From an uncultured Collinsella sp. (GTDB lineage Bacteria; Actinomycetota; Coriobacteriia; Coriobacteriales; Coriobacteriaceae): a DNA stretch of 64,000 nt. The stretch spans positions 360,776 to 424,775 of the forward strand of contig URPK01000001.1 of NCBI GenBank assembly GCA_900549715.1, in the 5' to 3' direction. The notes under the pieces are model-generated. The model searched no databases. It was not told the DNA's origin and worked only from the letters and a program-made list of their open reading frames with translations. Shown in pieces: positions 14,575 to 23,718 of this stretch (position 1 is the stretch's first letter; every line of letters begins with the position of its first letter). The position numbers and the translations under genes are program-made.

Positions 14575-15597
14575 ATGGCGCAGATGAGGATTAAGGACAT
14601 TGCCGCCGAGGCGGGCGTGAGCCCGGCCACGGTCTCGCGCTATCTCAACAACCGCCCCGGGCAGATGACCGAGGAAACCCGCGCTCGCATCGCGGCGGTT
14701 ATCGAGCGCACCGGCTATCGCCCGCGTGCCGCCGCGCGCAATCTGCGCAGCTCGCGCACCAACCTCATCGGCGTGATCCTGGCCGACATCGCCAACCCGT
14801 TCTCCAGCGCCATGCTCGAAGGGCTTTCCGCCAGTGCCGCCGCGCGCGGCTGCTCGCTTATGACTGCCATTAGCGGCAATGATTCCGCCAAGGAAGCAGA
14901 GTCGCTCACCAGACTTATCGATGCCGGCGTGGACGGCCTGGTCGTCAACACCTGTGGCGGCAATGACGAGGCAATCGCCGCGGCCGCGGGGCGCCTGCCC
15001 GTCGTGCTGCTCGACCGCGATGTTGCCGACGGTGGCATCGATCTGGTGACCTCTAACAACCGCGAGCTGGTTGCCGGCCTGGTAGACGCCTTGGCCGCTG
15101 CTGGCAGCGAGCGCCTGTGCCTGCTCACCGAGGCAAGCGATGACAGCCCCGTGCGTCGCGAGCGCGCCGAGGCCTTTGCCGACGAGCTTTCGCGCCGCGG
15201 TCTTGCGGGCGAGGTCGTCACCCTGGCCGACGGTGGCGCCACGGGTGTCAGTCGCCTGGACGAGACCATCCGCGGCTATGCGGGTAAAAAGCTCGGCCTC
15301 ATTGCCGTCAACGGTCTGGTCTTCCTGCGTCTGACCGAGGCGCTGGCACAGCTGGGTCCCTCGCTGCCGGCGGGCCTCAAGATCGCGACGTTTGACGATT
15401 ACCCTTGGAACCACGTGCTCTTTGGCGGTGTGACCACGGCCGCGCAGGACACCCTCACCATTGCCGAGCGCGTGGTCGAGCGCCTGTCCGAGCGCATCGA
15501 CGTCGTTACCACTACGGTGGGCGACGCCGCAAAGCTCGCCCCCAAGCGCATCGAGGTCCCCGGCCACATCGAACACCGCGCCTCGACCTCGCGCTAA
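14575..15597 (+). CDS. LacI-family transcriptional regulator (probable uronate/KDG repressor)
   Basis: A 340-residue LacI/GalR protein. The helix-turn-helix and hinge are clear: MRIKDIAAEAGVSPATVSRY followed by RPRAAARNLRSSRTNLIGVI, then a periplasmic-binding-protein-like sensor domain (ILADIANPFSSAMLEGL, VVLLDRDVADGGIDLVTSNN, ATFDDYPW). The start at 14575 follows GGGGTG; an in-frame ATG at 14527 is less likely. It is divergent from kdgK, whose promoter carries two LacI-type half-palindromic operators that also occur before the membrane protein gene at 10860. It is the natural candidate for repressing both. Confidence 0.87.
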   Translation: MAQMRIKDIAAEAGVSPATVSRYLNNRPGQMTEETRARIAAVIERTGYRPRAAARNLRSSRTNLIGVILADIANPFSSAMLEGLSASAAARGCSLMTAISGNDSAKEAESLTRLIDAGVDGLVVNTCGGNDEAIAAAAGRLPVVLLDRDVADGGIDLVTSNNRELVAGLVDALAAAGSERLCLLTEASDDSPVRRERAEAFADELSRRGLAGEVVTLADGGATGVSRLDETIRGYAGKKLGLIAVNGLVFLRLTEALAQLGPSLPAGLKIATFDDYPWNHVLFGGVTTAAQDTLTIAERVVERLSERIDVVTTTVGDAAKLAPKRIEVPGHIEHRASTSR

Positions 15598-15650
15598 CCA
15601 TTCGTTCGTGACGGCTTGTTCGCGCACGTTTTTTGAGCGCTTGATACGCT

Positions 15651-15666
15651 TTAACCCTGCGGAAAC
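15651..15666 (+). promoter_or_regulatory. Possible GlnR box before glnA
   Basis: TTAAC, six bases, GAAAC matches the pattern of actinobacterial GlnR boxes (gTnAC-n6-GAAAC). It lies 66 bases before the glnA start and just upstream of a TAGTAT box. A GlnR-like gene follows glnA. Confidence 0.4.
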
Positions 15667-15731
15667 ATTTTTCTGCGATAGTATCTGCGATATAGACCAG
15701 TCGAAACCCGCCCGAAAGAAAGGGGAGCGAC

Positions 15732-17069
15732 ATGAACCAGCAGAACATCGATTACGTACTCCGCTCCGTAGAGCAGCGTGACATCCGCTTTGTGCGTCTG
15801 TGGTTTGTCGACATTCTCGGCCGCCTCAAGAACTTTGCCATTAGCCCCGAGGACCTCGAGGTCGCTTTTGAGGAGGGTATTGGCTTTGACGGCTCCGCTA
15901 TCGAGGGCTTTGCCACGCCCGAGGAAGCCGACATGCTGGCGTTCCCCGATGCTTCGACCTTCCAGATCCTGCCGTGGCGCCCGAGCCACAACGGCGTCGC
16001 CCGCGTGTTCTGCGATGTGTGCACTCCCGATCGCAAGCCGTTTGCCGGCGACCCGCGCGATGCCCTGCGCCGCATGTTCCGCAAGGCCGAGAAGGCTGGC
16101 TATCTGCTCAACGTGGGTGCCGAGCTGGAGTATTACTACTTCCCCGACGAGCACACGCCCGAGCCGCTCGACAACGTGGGCTACTTCGATCTTTCGGTGA
16201 GTGACGCAGCCCGCGACCTGCGCCGCAACACGGTCCTCACGCTCGAGAAGATGTCCGTGCCCGTGGAGTACACCTTCCACGCCGCCGGTCGCTCGCAGCA
16301 CGGCATGAGCCTGCGCCACGCCGAGGCCCTGAGCATGTCCGATGCCATCACCACGGCCAAGCTCATCATTAAGCAGCAGGCCTACGAGAGCGGTTGCCAC
16401 GCCTCCTTTATGCCCAAGCCGTTGGCGGGCGAGGATGGCAGCGCTATGTTCCTGTGCCAGTCGCTATTCGACCACGACGGCAACAACGTGTTTTGGGGCG
16501 AGGACGACGAGAAGTACCATCTCTCCGAAATCGCCAAGCACTATATGGCCGGCATTCTGGCGCATGCCCGCGAGATCAGCGCCATCACCAACCCCACGGT
16601 CAACTCGTACAAGCGCATCACCACGGGTGGCGACTCCGTGCCGCAGTACGCCACGTGGGGCCTGCGCAACCGCGCGAGCATGGTCCGCATCCCGGTCTAC
16701 AAGCCCGGCAAGCAGCTGTCCACGCGCATCGAGCTTCGTAGCCCCGACCCCATGGCCAACCCGTACCTGGTCAACGCCGTCACGCTGGCGGCTGGTCTGG
16801 ACGGCATCGAGCGCAAGCTGGAGCTCCCGCCCGAGGCCACGGCCGAGACGCTCAAGCTCACCGACCGTCAGATGGTCGAGGCCGGCTACACGCCGCTGCC
16901 GCGCTCGCTCAAAGAGGCGCTCGACGTCTTTGAGGACTCGCAGTTTATGAAGGATGCCCTCGGCGAGCACATCCACAGCTTCTTCCTCAAAAAGAAGCGC
17001 GACGAGTGGCATAAGTTTGAGTCCACGATCACCGAGTGGGAGATCAAGCACTACCTGGCGAACTCCTAA
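15732..17069 (+). CDS. glnA: Glutamine synthetase type I
   Basis: A 445-residue GSI that makes glutamine from glutamate, ammonia and ATP. The beta-grasp N-terminus has VRLWFVDILGRLKNFA and GFDGSAIEGF. The catalytic part has ELEYYYF, PLAGEDGSAM, ITNPTVNSYKRI and STRIELRSPDPMANPYL. It is of the shorter GSI type without the extra insertion of GSI-beta, so adenylylation control is not expected. The ATG at 15732 follows AAAGGGG. A GlnR-like regulator gene follows 50 bases downstream, which suggests nitrogen control. Confidence 0.95.
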   Translation: MNQQNIDYVLRSVEQRDIRFVRLWFVDILGRLKNFAISPEDLEVAFEEGIGFDGSAIEGFATPEEADMLAFPDASTFQILPWRPSHNGVARVFCDVCTPDRKPFAGDPRDALRRMFRKAEKAGYLLNVGAELEYYYFPDEHTPEPLDNVGYFDLSVSDAARDLRRNTVLTLEKMSVPVEYTFHAAGRSQHGMSLRHAEALSMSDAITTAKLIIKQQAYESGCHASFMPKPLAGEDGSAMFLCQSLFDHDGNNVFWGEDDEKYHLSEIAKHYMAGILAHAREISAITNPTVNSYKRITTGGDSVPQYATWGLRNRASMVRIPVYKPGKQLSTRIELRSPDPMANPYLVNAVTLAAGLDGIERKLELPPEATAETLKLTDRQMVEAGYTPLPRSLKEALDVFEDSQFMKDALGEHIHSFFLKKKRDEWHKFESTITEWEIKHYLANS

Positions 17070-17119
17070 TCGCGCTGGCTTGTTCCAGTACGATTGAGCT
17101 CATTTCTTTGGAGGCCGAT

Positions 17120-17782
17120 ATGTCCGAAAAGAGTGCCCTGTTCATGGCGCGCACGACGCGCTTCCACGAGTTTGCCCGCAGCTTGACGACCACCCTGGGT
17201 GTCGAGGTGAGCCTGGCAACCCCCGATTCGCCGACTGCGGCGCACGACTTTGACCTGCTGATCCTCGACTCCGACGGCATCCGCAGCGACCGCATCGATC
17301 AGATTGCCAAGTGGCTTGACGATCGCGGCGGTGTCCCCATGTTGGTGATCGTCGACGATGAGGCGCTCGGTACCCTGCGCCTGCCGAATCACGCGCATGC
17401 CGACTTTGTATGCCCCACGGCGACGCCAAACGAGCTCAAGGCTCGCGCGCAGCGCCTGATGGGCGAGGAGGAGACCGTCACCGCCGACGATGTGCTCAAC
17501 ATCGATAACCTCGAGATCAACCTGGCTACCTACCAGGTGACACTCGATAACGAGCCCATTGACCTGACGCTGATGGAGTACTCGCTGCTGAGCTTTTTGG
17601 CGACGCACCCCAACCGCGCCTACAGCCGCGAGGTGCTGCTGCACCGCGTGTGGGGTTTTGAGTACTGCGGCGGCACGCGTACCGTCGACGTGCACATTCG
17701 ACGCATCCGCTCCAAGGTGGGCCCGCAGATCGCGGCACACATCACCACCGTCCGCGGCGTGGGCTATCTGTTTAAGGACTAG
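17120..17782 (+). CDS. OmpR-type winged-helix regulator, GlnR-like orphan
   Basis: A 220-residue protein with a degenerate receiver-like N-terminus (DLLILDSDGIRSD, MLVIVDDEALG) and a full OmpR/PhoB DNA-binding C-terminus (NEPIDLTLMEYSLLSFLATH, HRVWGFEYCGGTRTVDVHI, TTVRGVGYLFKD). The acidic pocket and phosphorylation site of true response regulators are not convincing, and no histidine kinase gene is near. These are features of GlnR, the orphan nitrogen regulator of actinobacteria, and it directly follows glnA. The ATG at 17120 follows TTTGGAGG. Family certain; GlnR function inferred. Confidence 0.8.
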   Translation: MSEKSALFMARTTRFHEFARSLTTTLGVEVSLATPDSPTAAHDFDLLILDSDGIRSDRIDQIAKWLDDRGGVPMLVIVDDEALGTLRLPNHAHADFVCPTATPNELKARAQRLMGEEETVTADDVLNIDNLEINLATYQVTLDNEPIDLTLMEYSLLSFLATHPNRAYSREVLLHRVWGFEYCGGTRTVDVHIRRIRSKVGPQIAAHITTVRGVGYLFKD

Positions 17783-17786
17783 ATTT

Positions 17787-17819
17787 CCACCACAATGGGG
17801 ACAGGCACCTTTGTGGTGG
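17787..17819. repeat. Inverted repeat, CCACCACAA family, copy 1
   Basis: CCACCACAA and TTGTGGTGG flank GGGGACAGGCACC. Related copies occur at 33858, 35429, 36392 and 47431, each just after a gene. The GGGACAGGCACC core resembles REP-like sequences seen with Y1 transposases in other bacteria. Confidence 0.8.
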
Positions 17820-17937
17820 TTTTGCCGCAGGTGCGGGTTCCTTTCGAGTTTGCAGTAGAACTTAAGCCTTCCTAAAAGATTGCGTTCTCGTACACGTGCG
17901 CCCGCATATTGGGGTACAACTCAACGTGAACAATGAT

Positions 17938-17964
17938 GGCCCGCCACATGTTTGGCGGGCCTTT
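17938..17964 (+). terminator. Hairpin with T-rich tail before the protease gene
   Basis: GGCCCGCC pairs with GGCGGGCC around an 8-nt loop, then TTT. It stands only 30 bases before the start codon of the HtrA gene, so it either ends upstream transcription or serves as a leader attenuator. Confidence 0.55.
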
Positions 17965-17990
17965 GGTTATTTGACGAAAGGATCGCAGCT

Positions 17991-19454
17991 ATGAGCGAGT
18001 ACGATTCCCAGCGTCCCCAGGATGCGGGCAACGCCGGCGAGACCCAACAGCAGCCGCGTGTGCAGGTGGAGTCAACGCCTGCCGATGGCAACAACATTCC
18101 TTACGTGCAGGCCTACGACACGCAGACCGGAAAGCCGTTTGGCAGCCAGCAGGTCGTAAACAAGCACACGGTGGTCAAGACCAAGACCAAAAAGCTGCCG
18201 ATCTTTATTACAGCACTTGCCGGCTGCGCCTGCGGCGCCCTGCTGGTCATCGCACTCATTATGAGCGGCACGCTCGATATCGGCGGTGGCAAGAATGCCG
18301 TGACGGCGGGCGCTTCGGGTTCGTCGACGCAAAAGATTACGATTGATTCCGAGGACACCACGCTGGCCGAGGCCGTTTCTGCCAAGGCCCTGCCCTCTGT
18401 GGTCTCCATTACCGCTACTTCGAGCGGTAGCCAGAATGGCTCACTTTCGCAGTCTGCTGACGATTCGAATAACTCGGGCAGCGTCGGCTCGGGCGTAGTA
18501 CTCGATACCGAGGGCCACATTCTCACCAACAACCACGTGGTCGATGGCTACGATCAGTACGTGGTGACCATGGATGACGGCACCACCTACGAGGCCGAGT
18601 TTGTGGGCAACGATGCCTCGAGCGACCTCGCCGTCATTAAGCTCAAGGACGCCGATGCTTCCAAGCTCACCCCGATCGAGATCGGCGACTCCTCCAAGCT
18701 CAACGTGGGCGAGTGGGTCATGGCGATCGGTTCGCCGTTTGGCAATGAGCAGTCTGTCTCCACGGGTATCGTCTCGGCGCTCTACCGCTCCACGGCCATG
18801 AGCTCTACCAGCGGTAATACCATCTATGCCAACATGATTCAGACCGATGCCGCCATCAACCCGGGCAACTCCGGTGGCGCGCTCGTTAACGACAATGGTG
18901 AGCTGGTGGGCATCAACTCGCTCATCGAGAGCTACTCGGGCTCCAGCTCGGGCGTGGGCTTTGCTATTCCCGTTAACTACGCCAAGAACATTGCCGACCA
19001 GATCATCGACGGCAAGACGCCGGTGCATCCGTACATGGGCGCCACGCTTTCGAGCGTCAATGCGCTTAACGCCCGCACCAACAAGCTGAGCACCGATAGC
19101 GGCGCGTACGTGGCGAGCGTCGTCGAGGACGGTCCCGCCGCCAAGGCTGGCATCCAGGAGGGCGACGTCATCACCAAGCTGGGCGACGATGAGATTTCGA
19201 GCGCCGATGGTCTGATCATCGCGCTGCGCAGCCACGAGGTGGGCGAGAAGGTCGAGATCACGCTCATGCGCGGCAAGGAAGAGAAGAAGGTCACGGTCGA
19301 GCTGGGCTCCGACGAGGAGCTGCAGAACCAGCAGCAGAACGACAGCGCGACCGATACCGGCAACGGCGGTATTACCGACGAGCAGCTGCGCCAGTATCTG
19401 GAGGAGCTGCTTGGCCAGCAAGGCCAGGGGCAAGGCCACGGCCAGGGCTACTAA
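17991..19454 (+). CDS. htrA: HtrA/DegP-like membrane-anchored serine protease with PDZ domain
   Basis: A 487-residue protein: a charged cytoplasmic N-terminus, one membrane segment near residues 69-92, and an extracytoplasmic trypsin-like domain with His182 (TNNHVVDG), Asp212 (SSDLAVIKL) and Ser294 (NPGNSGGAL). One PDZ domain lies at about 345-440 (GAYVASVVEDGPAAKAGIQ), with a Gln/Gly-rich tail. It degrades or refolds damaged exported proteins. The ATG at 17991 follows GAAAGGA. The Gln-rich tail (GQQGQGQGHGQGY) is unusual but not disruptive. Confidence 0.93.
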   Translation: MSEYDSQRPQDAGNAGETQQQPRVQVESTPADGNNIPYVQAYDTQTGKPFGSQQVVNKHTVVKTKTKKLPIFITALAGCACGALLVIALIMSGTLDIGGGKNAVTAGASGSSTQKITIDSEDTTLAEAVSAKALPSVVSITATSSGSQNGSLSQSADDSNNSGSVGSGVVLDTEGHILTNNHVVDGYDQYVVTMDDGTTYEAEFVGNDASSDLAVIKLKDADASKLTPIEIGDSSKLNVGEWVMAIGSPFGNEQSVSTGIVSALYRSTAMSSTSGNTIYANMIQTDAAINPGNSGGALVNDNGELVGINSLIESYSGSSSGVGFAIPVNYAKNIADQIIDGKTPVHPYMGATLSSVNALNARTNKLSTDSGAYVASVVEDGPAAKAGIQEGDVITKLGDDEISSADGLIIALRSHEVGEKVEITLMRGKEEKKVTVELGSDEELQNQQQNDSATDTGNGGITDEQLRQYLEELLGQQGQGQGHGQGY

Positions 19455-19480
19455 CGAGCCGTTTCGCACATATCGAGGCC

Positions 19481-19520
19481 AGGGGGGCTGTCCCATCAAC
19501 GCGGGACAGCCCCCCTCTTT
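19481..19520 (+). terminator. Rho-independent terminator
   Basis: AGGGGGGCTGTCCC (19481-19494) pairs with GGGACAGCCCCCCT (19503-19516), then CTTTT. It ends the HtrA transcript. Confidence 0.9.
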
Positions 19521-19561
19521 TCCTATTGATCCTTTGGGGACGGGGAAACGGATCATTTTGG

Positions 19562-19813
19562 TTAGTCTTCGTCGCTGGGAAGACTTCCAAATGCCTCGAC
19601 GTACTCTTCGTCCGACATCCAGTCGATGATGTCGCCGGGTTTGCAGTGAAGCGCCTCGCACATTGCGGTCAACGTCGAAAAGCGGATGCCCTTGAGCCGC
19701 CCCGTTTTAATGCGCGAAACGTTAACGGGCGAAATGCCGATAATGTCGGCAAGTTCTTGAGAGGACATTTTGCGATCCGCCATGACGCGATCGAGTCTCA
19801 TGACGATTGGCAT
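19562..19813 (-). CDS. Small XRE-family HTH regulator
   Basis: An 83-residue Cro/C1-type helix-turn-helix protein (MSSQELADIIGISPVNVSRI, then CEALHCKPGDIIDW). The start at 19813 follows AAGGAGGG. It lies 12 bases after a DUF2975-type membrane protein gene; this pairing is common in Gram-positive bacteria, with the HTH protein controlling the pair. Confidence 0.85.
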   Translation of the reverse strand: MPIVMRLDRVMADRKMSSQELADIIGISPVNVSRIKTGRLKGIRFSTLTAMCEALHCKPGDIIDWMSDEEYVEAFGSLPSDED

Positions 19814-19825
19814 GCTGCCCTCCTT

Positions 19826-20347
19826 CTAAATAATGGCGTCAACGTCCGACTGCAAGAGTCGCCCGTACTCAAAGATAGCCGAAAGGGATAGCGCAAACAA
19901 AGCGAGAACCAGTGTCCAAGCGTTAAAACCAAAGATGCCAATTGCGGTAATACTGACGTCGTTGGGGAGCTGGATGGCACACAGGTTATCTAGGGTAATC
20001 GAGACAATTGAAGAAATGAGCAGCAGAAGTCCAACAACCAGAAGACGCCGGCATTGTTTTCGCGTGAATATCGACTGAGTGCTGACGACGTCAAGGCAGA
20101 AGTTCAAGTAGACAATCAGGCATGCGATTGAAAGCGCCAGGGCCAGAACGTCGCGGATGGCAAGCGCGGTAAGGACGGCGCTCGGAATGGACTCACCGTT
20201 AATGTAGAGGGGAGTGGGTGCAAAGAGCAGCTCCCGCGCCTCGTTGGCAACACTGAACGCTGAGAAGGCCGCCATGATTGCTGCGACAGACAAAGTGGCG
20301 AGCAACATCACACTGCTAAAACGGCATCGTTTATCTGAGCTTTCCAT
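19826..20347 (-). CDS. DUF2975-like membrane protein
   Basis: A 173-residue protein with about four membrane segments (for example VMLLATLSVAAIMAAFSAF and LALALSIACLIVYLNF) and the pattern of DUF2975 proteins, which are encoded with a small XRE regulator as here. ATG at 20347 is chosen over TTG at 20359 because GGGGTT precedes it at good spacing. The function of the family is unknown. Confidence 0.7.
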   Translation of the reverse strand: MESSDKRCRFSSVMLLATLSVAAIMAAFSAFSVANEARELLFAPTPLYINGESIPSAVLTALAIRDVLALALSIACLIVYLNFCLDVVSTQSIFTRKQCRRLLVVGLLLLISSIVSITLDNLCAIQLPNDVSITAIGIFGFNAWTLVLALFALSLSAIFEYGRLLQSDVDAII

Positions 20348-20362
20348 AATTAACCCCAAAAA

Positions 20363-20383
20363 GGCTGCGGCAATGCCGCAGCC
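20363..20383. terminator. Terminator between small exported protein and DUF2975 genes
   Basis: GGCTGCGG pairs with CCGCAGCC around CAATG, with AAAAAA on one flank and TTTTT on the other, reading on the minus strand as the end of the gene at 20392. Confidence 0.8.
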
Positions 20384-20391
20384 AAAAAATC

Positions 20392-20760
20392 CTAAGCATA
20401 GATGGTTCTTGCTTCAGAATGCCAACTGCCGTTGTAATAGTAAGTAACAGTTACGACGACGCTTCCGTTGCTGAGTCCGTATCTATAAGTCCAGCTGATG
20501 TTGCTTACTCGAGAATTGGAGGTCCAGTTCTTTATGGATTTGATGCCTGTTATCGTTCCATAGGTATCGTTAACGGTGTAAGTAACATGGAGCCTGACGC
20601 CGTTCGAATAGGCGAGGGTGGTTTCGGCGGTGTAGATTGAACGACTTTCGGCAACTGGCGAAATGATAGAGGAATGGGTTTCTGCTGCGAAGGCGGGCTG
20701 CGCGGTCATGCACGATAACCCAACAAGGCAGACGGCGAGTAAATAAGCAACCTTTTTCAT
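20392..20760 (-). CDS. Small exported protein of unknown function
   Basis: A 122-residue protein with a clear signal peptide (MKKVAYLLAVCLVGLSCMTA, cleavage near AFA-AE). The rest is rich in Ser, Thr and aromatic residues (NWTSNSRVSNISWTYRYG, YYYNGSW), as in small beta-sheet secreted proteins. The second of two adjacent ATG codons fits TAGGAG better. It resembles in size and style the exported protein at 60299, but I cannot name a family. Confidence 0.65.
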   Translation of the reverse strand: MKKVAYLLAVCLVGLSCMTAQPAFAAETHSSIISPVAESRSIYTAETTLAYSNGVRLHVTYTVNDTYGTITGIKSIKNWTSNSRVSNISWTYRYGLSNGSVVVTVTYYYNGSWHSEARTIYA

Positions 20761-20814
20761 CATTGGCTCCTAACTATCTGGTGATTATTTTTTAAACTCC
20801 TTTCTGACATCGAG

Positions 20815-21216
20815 CTATTCCTTTTGCGTAATCGTGATGGCTGTTGGCGTTATGAGGGCGGGCAGCTTTGTGGGATCGGGATCGCTGCTAGTGTTGACGG
20901 TGCAGGTTACGTCAACGTAGACGCCTTCTTTGATGGCTCCGACTTCTGCCTTCTTGCCATCCTGATCCTTAATGGGGATGGTTGAATTGATTTTAAAGTT
21001 GAGGTGCAGCGGTGCGGATTGGAATTGCTCGCTTGCGATAACGAAGCGACCTTCGCTCGCCCCGCTGGCGGAAGGGTGATACACAGCAACGACTTCGCCC
21101 CGCAAGGAAAGGTCCTTCGAAAAGGGAATGTCCTTCCAGAAAAAGCCGAGCAAAGCGGCTGCTATAAGGACAAGGGGGACGAGGATGGTCAGGAAACGTT
21201 TGGACTGATTCTTCAT
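20815..21216 (-). CDS. Small membrane-anchored protein of unknown function
   Basis: A 133-residue protein with an N-terminal anchor or signal (FLTILVPLVLIAAALLGFFW) and an extracytoplasmic domain containing RGEVVAVYHPSASGASEGRF and VYVDVTCTVNTSSDPDPTKL. ATG at 21216 follows a GAGGTGATTGA ribosome site; the AT-rich sequence upstream supplies a likely promoter (TTGTGT, 16 bases, TATTAT on the minus strand). It is followed on the same strand by another small exported protein. Confidence 0.6.
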   Translation of the reverse strand: MKNQSKRFLTILVPLVLIAAALLGFFWKDIPFSKDLSLRGEVVAVYHPSASGASEGRFVIASEQFQSAPLHLNFKINSTIPIKDQDGKKAEVGAIKEGVYVDVTCTVNTSSDPDPTKLPALITPTAITITQKE

Positions 21217-21430
21217 TTCAATCACCTCACGTTGATAATAGCAAAATATATTGCAAACACAATATAAAATATTAACTACTATGAACTGAGTCGCATAATT
21301 TAGCATGTCGAACCCGCTGTCGCTCCAGTTTGACGGCTGCCGATTCGGTGCGGTTTGAGACCGCTATTCGGCCCCGTTGCGACCGGTGGTACTCTAGTAT
21401 CCGTTTGAAATCGAGCGAAGGAGTGCCGCT

Positions 21431-23659
21431 ATGGAGCAATCGAGCCTGTTTGGTGACGGCGTGGACATCGATACCGAAACGCCCGCGGGCGCGGATGCCG
21501 CTGCACCGGCCGACGCCCATGCCCAGGCCGCCGCGCGCGCGGCCGAGCTGCGCCACGAGCTCGATTACCACGCGTACCGCTACTACATGCTCGATGCGCC
21601 CGAGATCACGGACGCCGCCTTCGACAAAATGCTCGTTGAGCTGCAGGAAATCGAGGCGACCTATCCCGATTTGGTGACGCCCGACAGCTATACCCAGCGC
21701 GTGGGCGGATACGTGAGCGAGCAGTTTACGCCTGTCACGCACATGGCACGCATGTATTCCATGGACGATGCCATGGATTTGGACGAGCTCGACGCGTGGC
21801 TCCAGCGCACCGAGGATGCGCTCGGTGCCGGCAGCGTCACCTATACCTGCGAGCTTAAGATCGACGGCTTGGGCGTCGCGCTTACCTACCAAAACGGCAC
21901 CTTCGTACGCGCCGCCACGCGCGGCGACGGCACCACGGGCGAGGACGTGTCGCTTAACGTGCGTACCATCAAGGATGTGCCCATGCACCTGTCCGAGCCG
22001 GCGCTCGCCCACATGGGCGCCGATCGCGAGCGTACCATCGAAGTGCGTGGTGAGGTCTACATGCCCAAGGGCAGCTTTGTCCGTCTAAACGAAGAGGCCG
22101 ATGCCGAGGGCCGCGACCCCTTTGCCAACCCGCGCAACGCTGCTGCAGGATCCCTGCGCCAAAAGGACCCCAAGGTCACGGCGCGCCGCGACCTGGCCAC
22201 CTTTATCTACGCCATTGCCGATACCGATCCGCTGCACGTCCACAGCCAGCGCGAATTTCTCGACTGGCTGCGCAGCGCCGGCTTCAGCGTCAACCCCAAC
22301 GTGGCCCGCTGCGCCACGCCGGCCGAGGTCCACGAGTTCTGCGCCCAGGCCCTCGAGCACCGCGGTGACCTGGACTACGACATCGACGGCGTAGTCGTAA
22401 AGGTCGACAGCTTCCAGCAGCAGCTCGACCTGGGCTTTACCGCTCGCGCACCGCGCTGGGCTATTGCCTTTAAGTTCCCGCCCGAGGAAAAGCAGACCGT
22501 CCTGCGCGAGATTCGCATCCAGGTGGGCCGCACCGGTGTGCTCACGCCGGTCGCCGAGTTCGACCCGGTGACGGTTGCCGGCTCCACTATCGCGCGCGCC
22601 ACGCTGCACAACATCGACGAGATCCGTCGCAAAAACGTGCGCGAGGGCGATACCATCATCGTGCACAAGGCGGGCGACGTGATCCCCGAGGTCGTGGGTC
22701 CGGTGCTTGACAAGCGTCCGGCCGACAGCGTTGACTGGCAGATGCCCGAGGTCTGTCCCGTGTGCGGTAGCCCCGTGGTTCACGAGGATGGCGAGGTGGC
22801 CTACCGCTGCGTGTCCATCGACTGCCCCGCACAGCTCAAGGAGCGCCTGCTCCACTGGGTGAGCCGCGGCTGCATGGACGTGGACGGCCTGGGCGATGAG
22901 ATTGTCGACAAGATGATCGCCGCCGGCCTGATTCATGATGTCGCGGACTTCTACCAGCTCACGGTCGACGACATCGCCGGCCTGGACACGGGCCGCACCT
23001 ATGCTAGCTCCAACAGCAAAAAGGGTGTCAAGAAGGGCGACCCCATCCCGGTGGGCCTCAAGACGGCCGAGAAAATCATCGCCGAGCTCAACAAGTCCAA
23101 GAGCCAGCCGCTCGGTCGCGTGCTGTTTGCCCTGGGCATCCGCCACGTGGGCAAGAGCGTGGGCGAGGTCATCGCCGAGCGATTCCTGTCGATCGACAAG
23201 CTCATCTTGGCGAGCGAAGAGGATATCGCCGAGTGCGAGGGCATCGGTCCCAAGATTGCGGCGAGCGTCAAGCAGTTCCTGGCCGTGCCCGAGAACCTCG
23301 CCGTGCTGGAACGTCTGCGCCAAGCGGGCCTTTCGCTCGAGGTCGACTTGGGCGCCGCTCATGCGCAAGCCGCGGCCGAAGCTGGCGTGGCGGGCGAGCT
23401 CGCCGACGCACAGCCGCTTGCGGGTCTGACCTTCGTGCTCACCGGCACGCTCGTCAACCGCACGCGCGACGAGGCAGGCGCGGCGCTCAAGGTGCTCGGC
23501 GCCAAGGTTTCGGGCAGCGTGTCGAAGAAGACGAGCTATCTGGTCGCCGGCCCCAAAGCGGGCTCCAAGCTCACCAAAGCCGAGCAGCTGGGCGTGCCTG
23601 TATTGGATGAGGACGCACTCGAGCAGATTTTGGCTACTGGCGAGGTGCCTGAGGCGTAA
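21431..23659 (+). CDS. ligA: NAD-dependent DNA ligase
   Basis: A 742-residue LigA that seals nicks in replication and repair. The adenylation domain has Lys143 in CELKIDGLGVALTY. Then come the OB fold (GRTGVLTPVAEFDPV), a Zn finger (CPVCGSPVV with CVSIDCPAQ), helix-hairpin-helix motifs (for example LASEEDIAECEGIGPKIAAS) and a C-terminal BRCT domain (GLTFVLTGTLVNRTRDEAG). It is longer than the usual ~670 residues because of an N-terminal Ala-rich stretch and an insert near YASSNSKKGVKKGD. The ATG at 21431 follows GAAGGAGTG. Confidence 0.97.
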   Translation: MEQSSLFGDGVDIDTETPAGADAAAPADAHAQAAARAAELRHELDYHAYRYYMLDAPEITDAAFDKMLVELQEIEATYPDLVTPDSYTQRVGGYVSEQFTPVTHMARMYSMDDAMDLDELDAWLQRTEDALGAGSVTYTCELKIDGLGVALTYQNGTFVRAATRGDGTTGEDVSLNVRTIKDVPMHLSEPALAHMGADRERTIEVRGEVYMPKGSFVRLNEEADAEGRDPFANPRNAAAGSLRQKDPKVTARRDLATFIYAIADTDPLHVHSQREFLDWLRSAGFSVNPNVARCATPAEVHEFCAQALEHRGDLDYDIDGVVVKVDSFQQQLDLGFTARAPRWAIAFKFPPEEKQTVLREIRIQVGRTGVLTPVAEFDPVTVAGSTIARATLHNIDEIRRKNVREGDTIIVHKAGDVIPEVVGPVLDKRPADSVDWQMPEVCPVCGSPVVHEDGEVAYRCVSIDCPAQLKERLLHWVSRGCMDVDGLGDEIVDKMIAAGLIHDVADFYQLTVDDIAGLDTGRTYASSNSKKGVKKGDPIPVGLKTAEKIIAELNKSKSQPLGRVLFALGIRHVGKSVGEVIAERFLSIDKLILASEEDIAECEGIGPKIAASVKQFLAVPENLAVLERLRQAGLSLEVDLGAAHAQAAAEAGVAGELADAQPLAGLTFVLTGTLVNRTRDEAGAALKVLGAKVSGSVSKKTSYLVAGPKAGSKLTKAEQLGVPVLDEDALEQILATGEVPEA

Positions 23660-23680
23660 GGCATCGATAGCCAAATTGAA

Positions 23681-23718
23681 GAACCGCCCGGAAGCACGAT
23701 GCCTTCCGGGCGGTTCTT
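23681..23718. terminator. Bidirectional terminator between ligA and the MerR gene
   Basis: GAACCGCCCGGAAG (23681-23694) pairs perfectly with CTTCCGGGCGGTTC (23703-23716). It overlaps the end of the convergent MerR gene. Confidence 0.85.
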
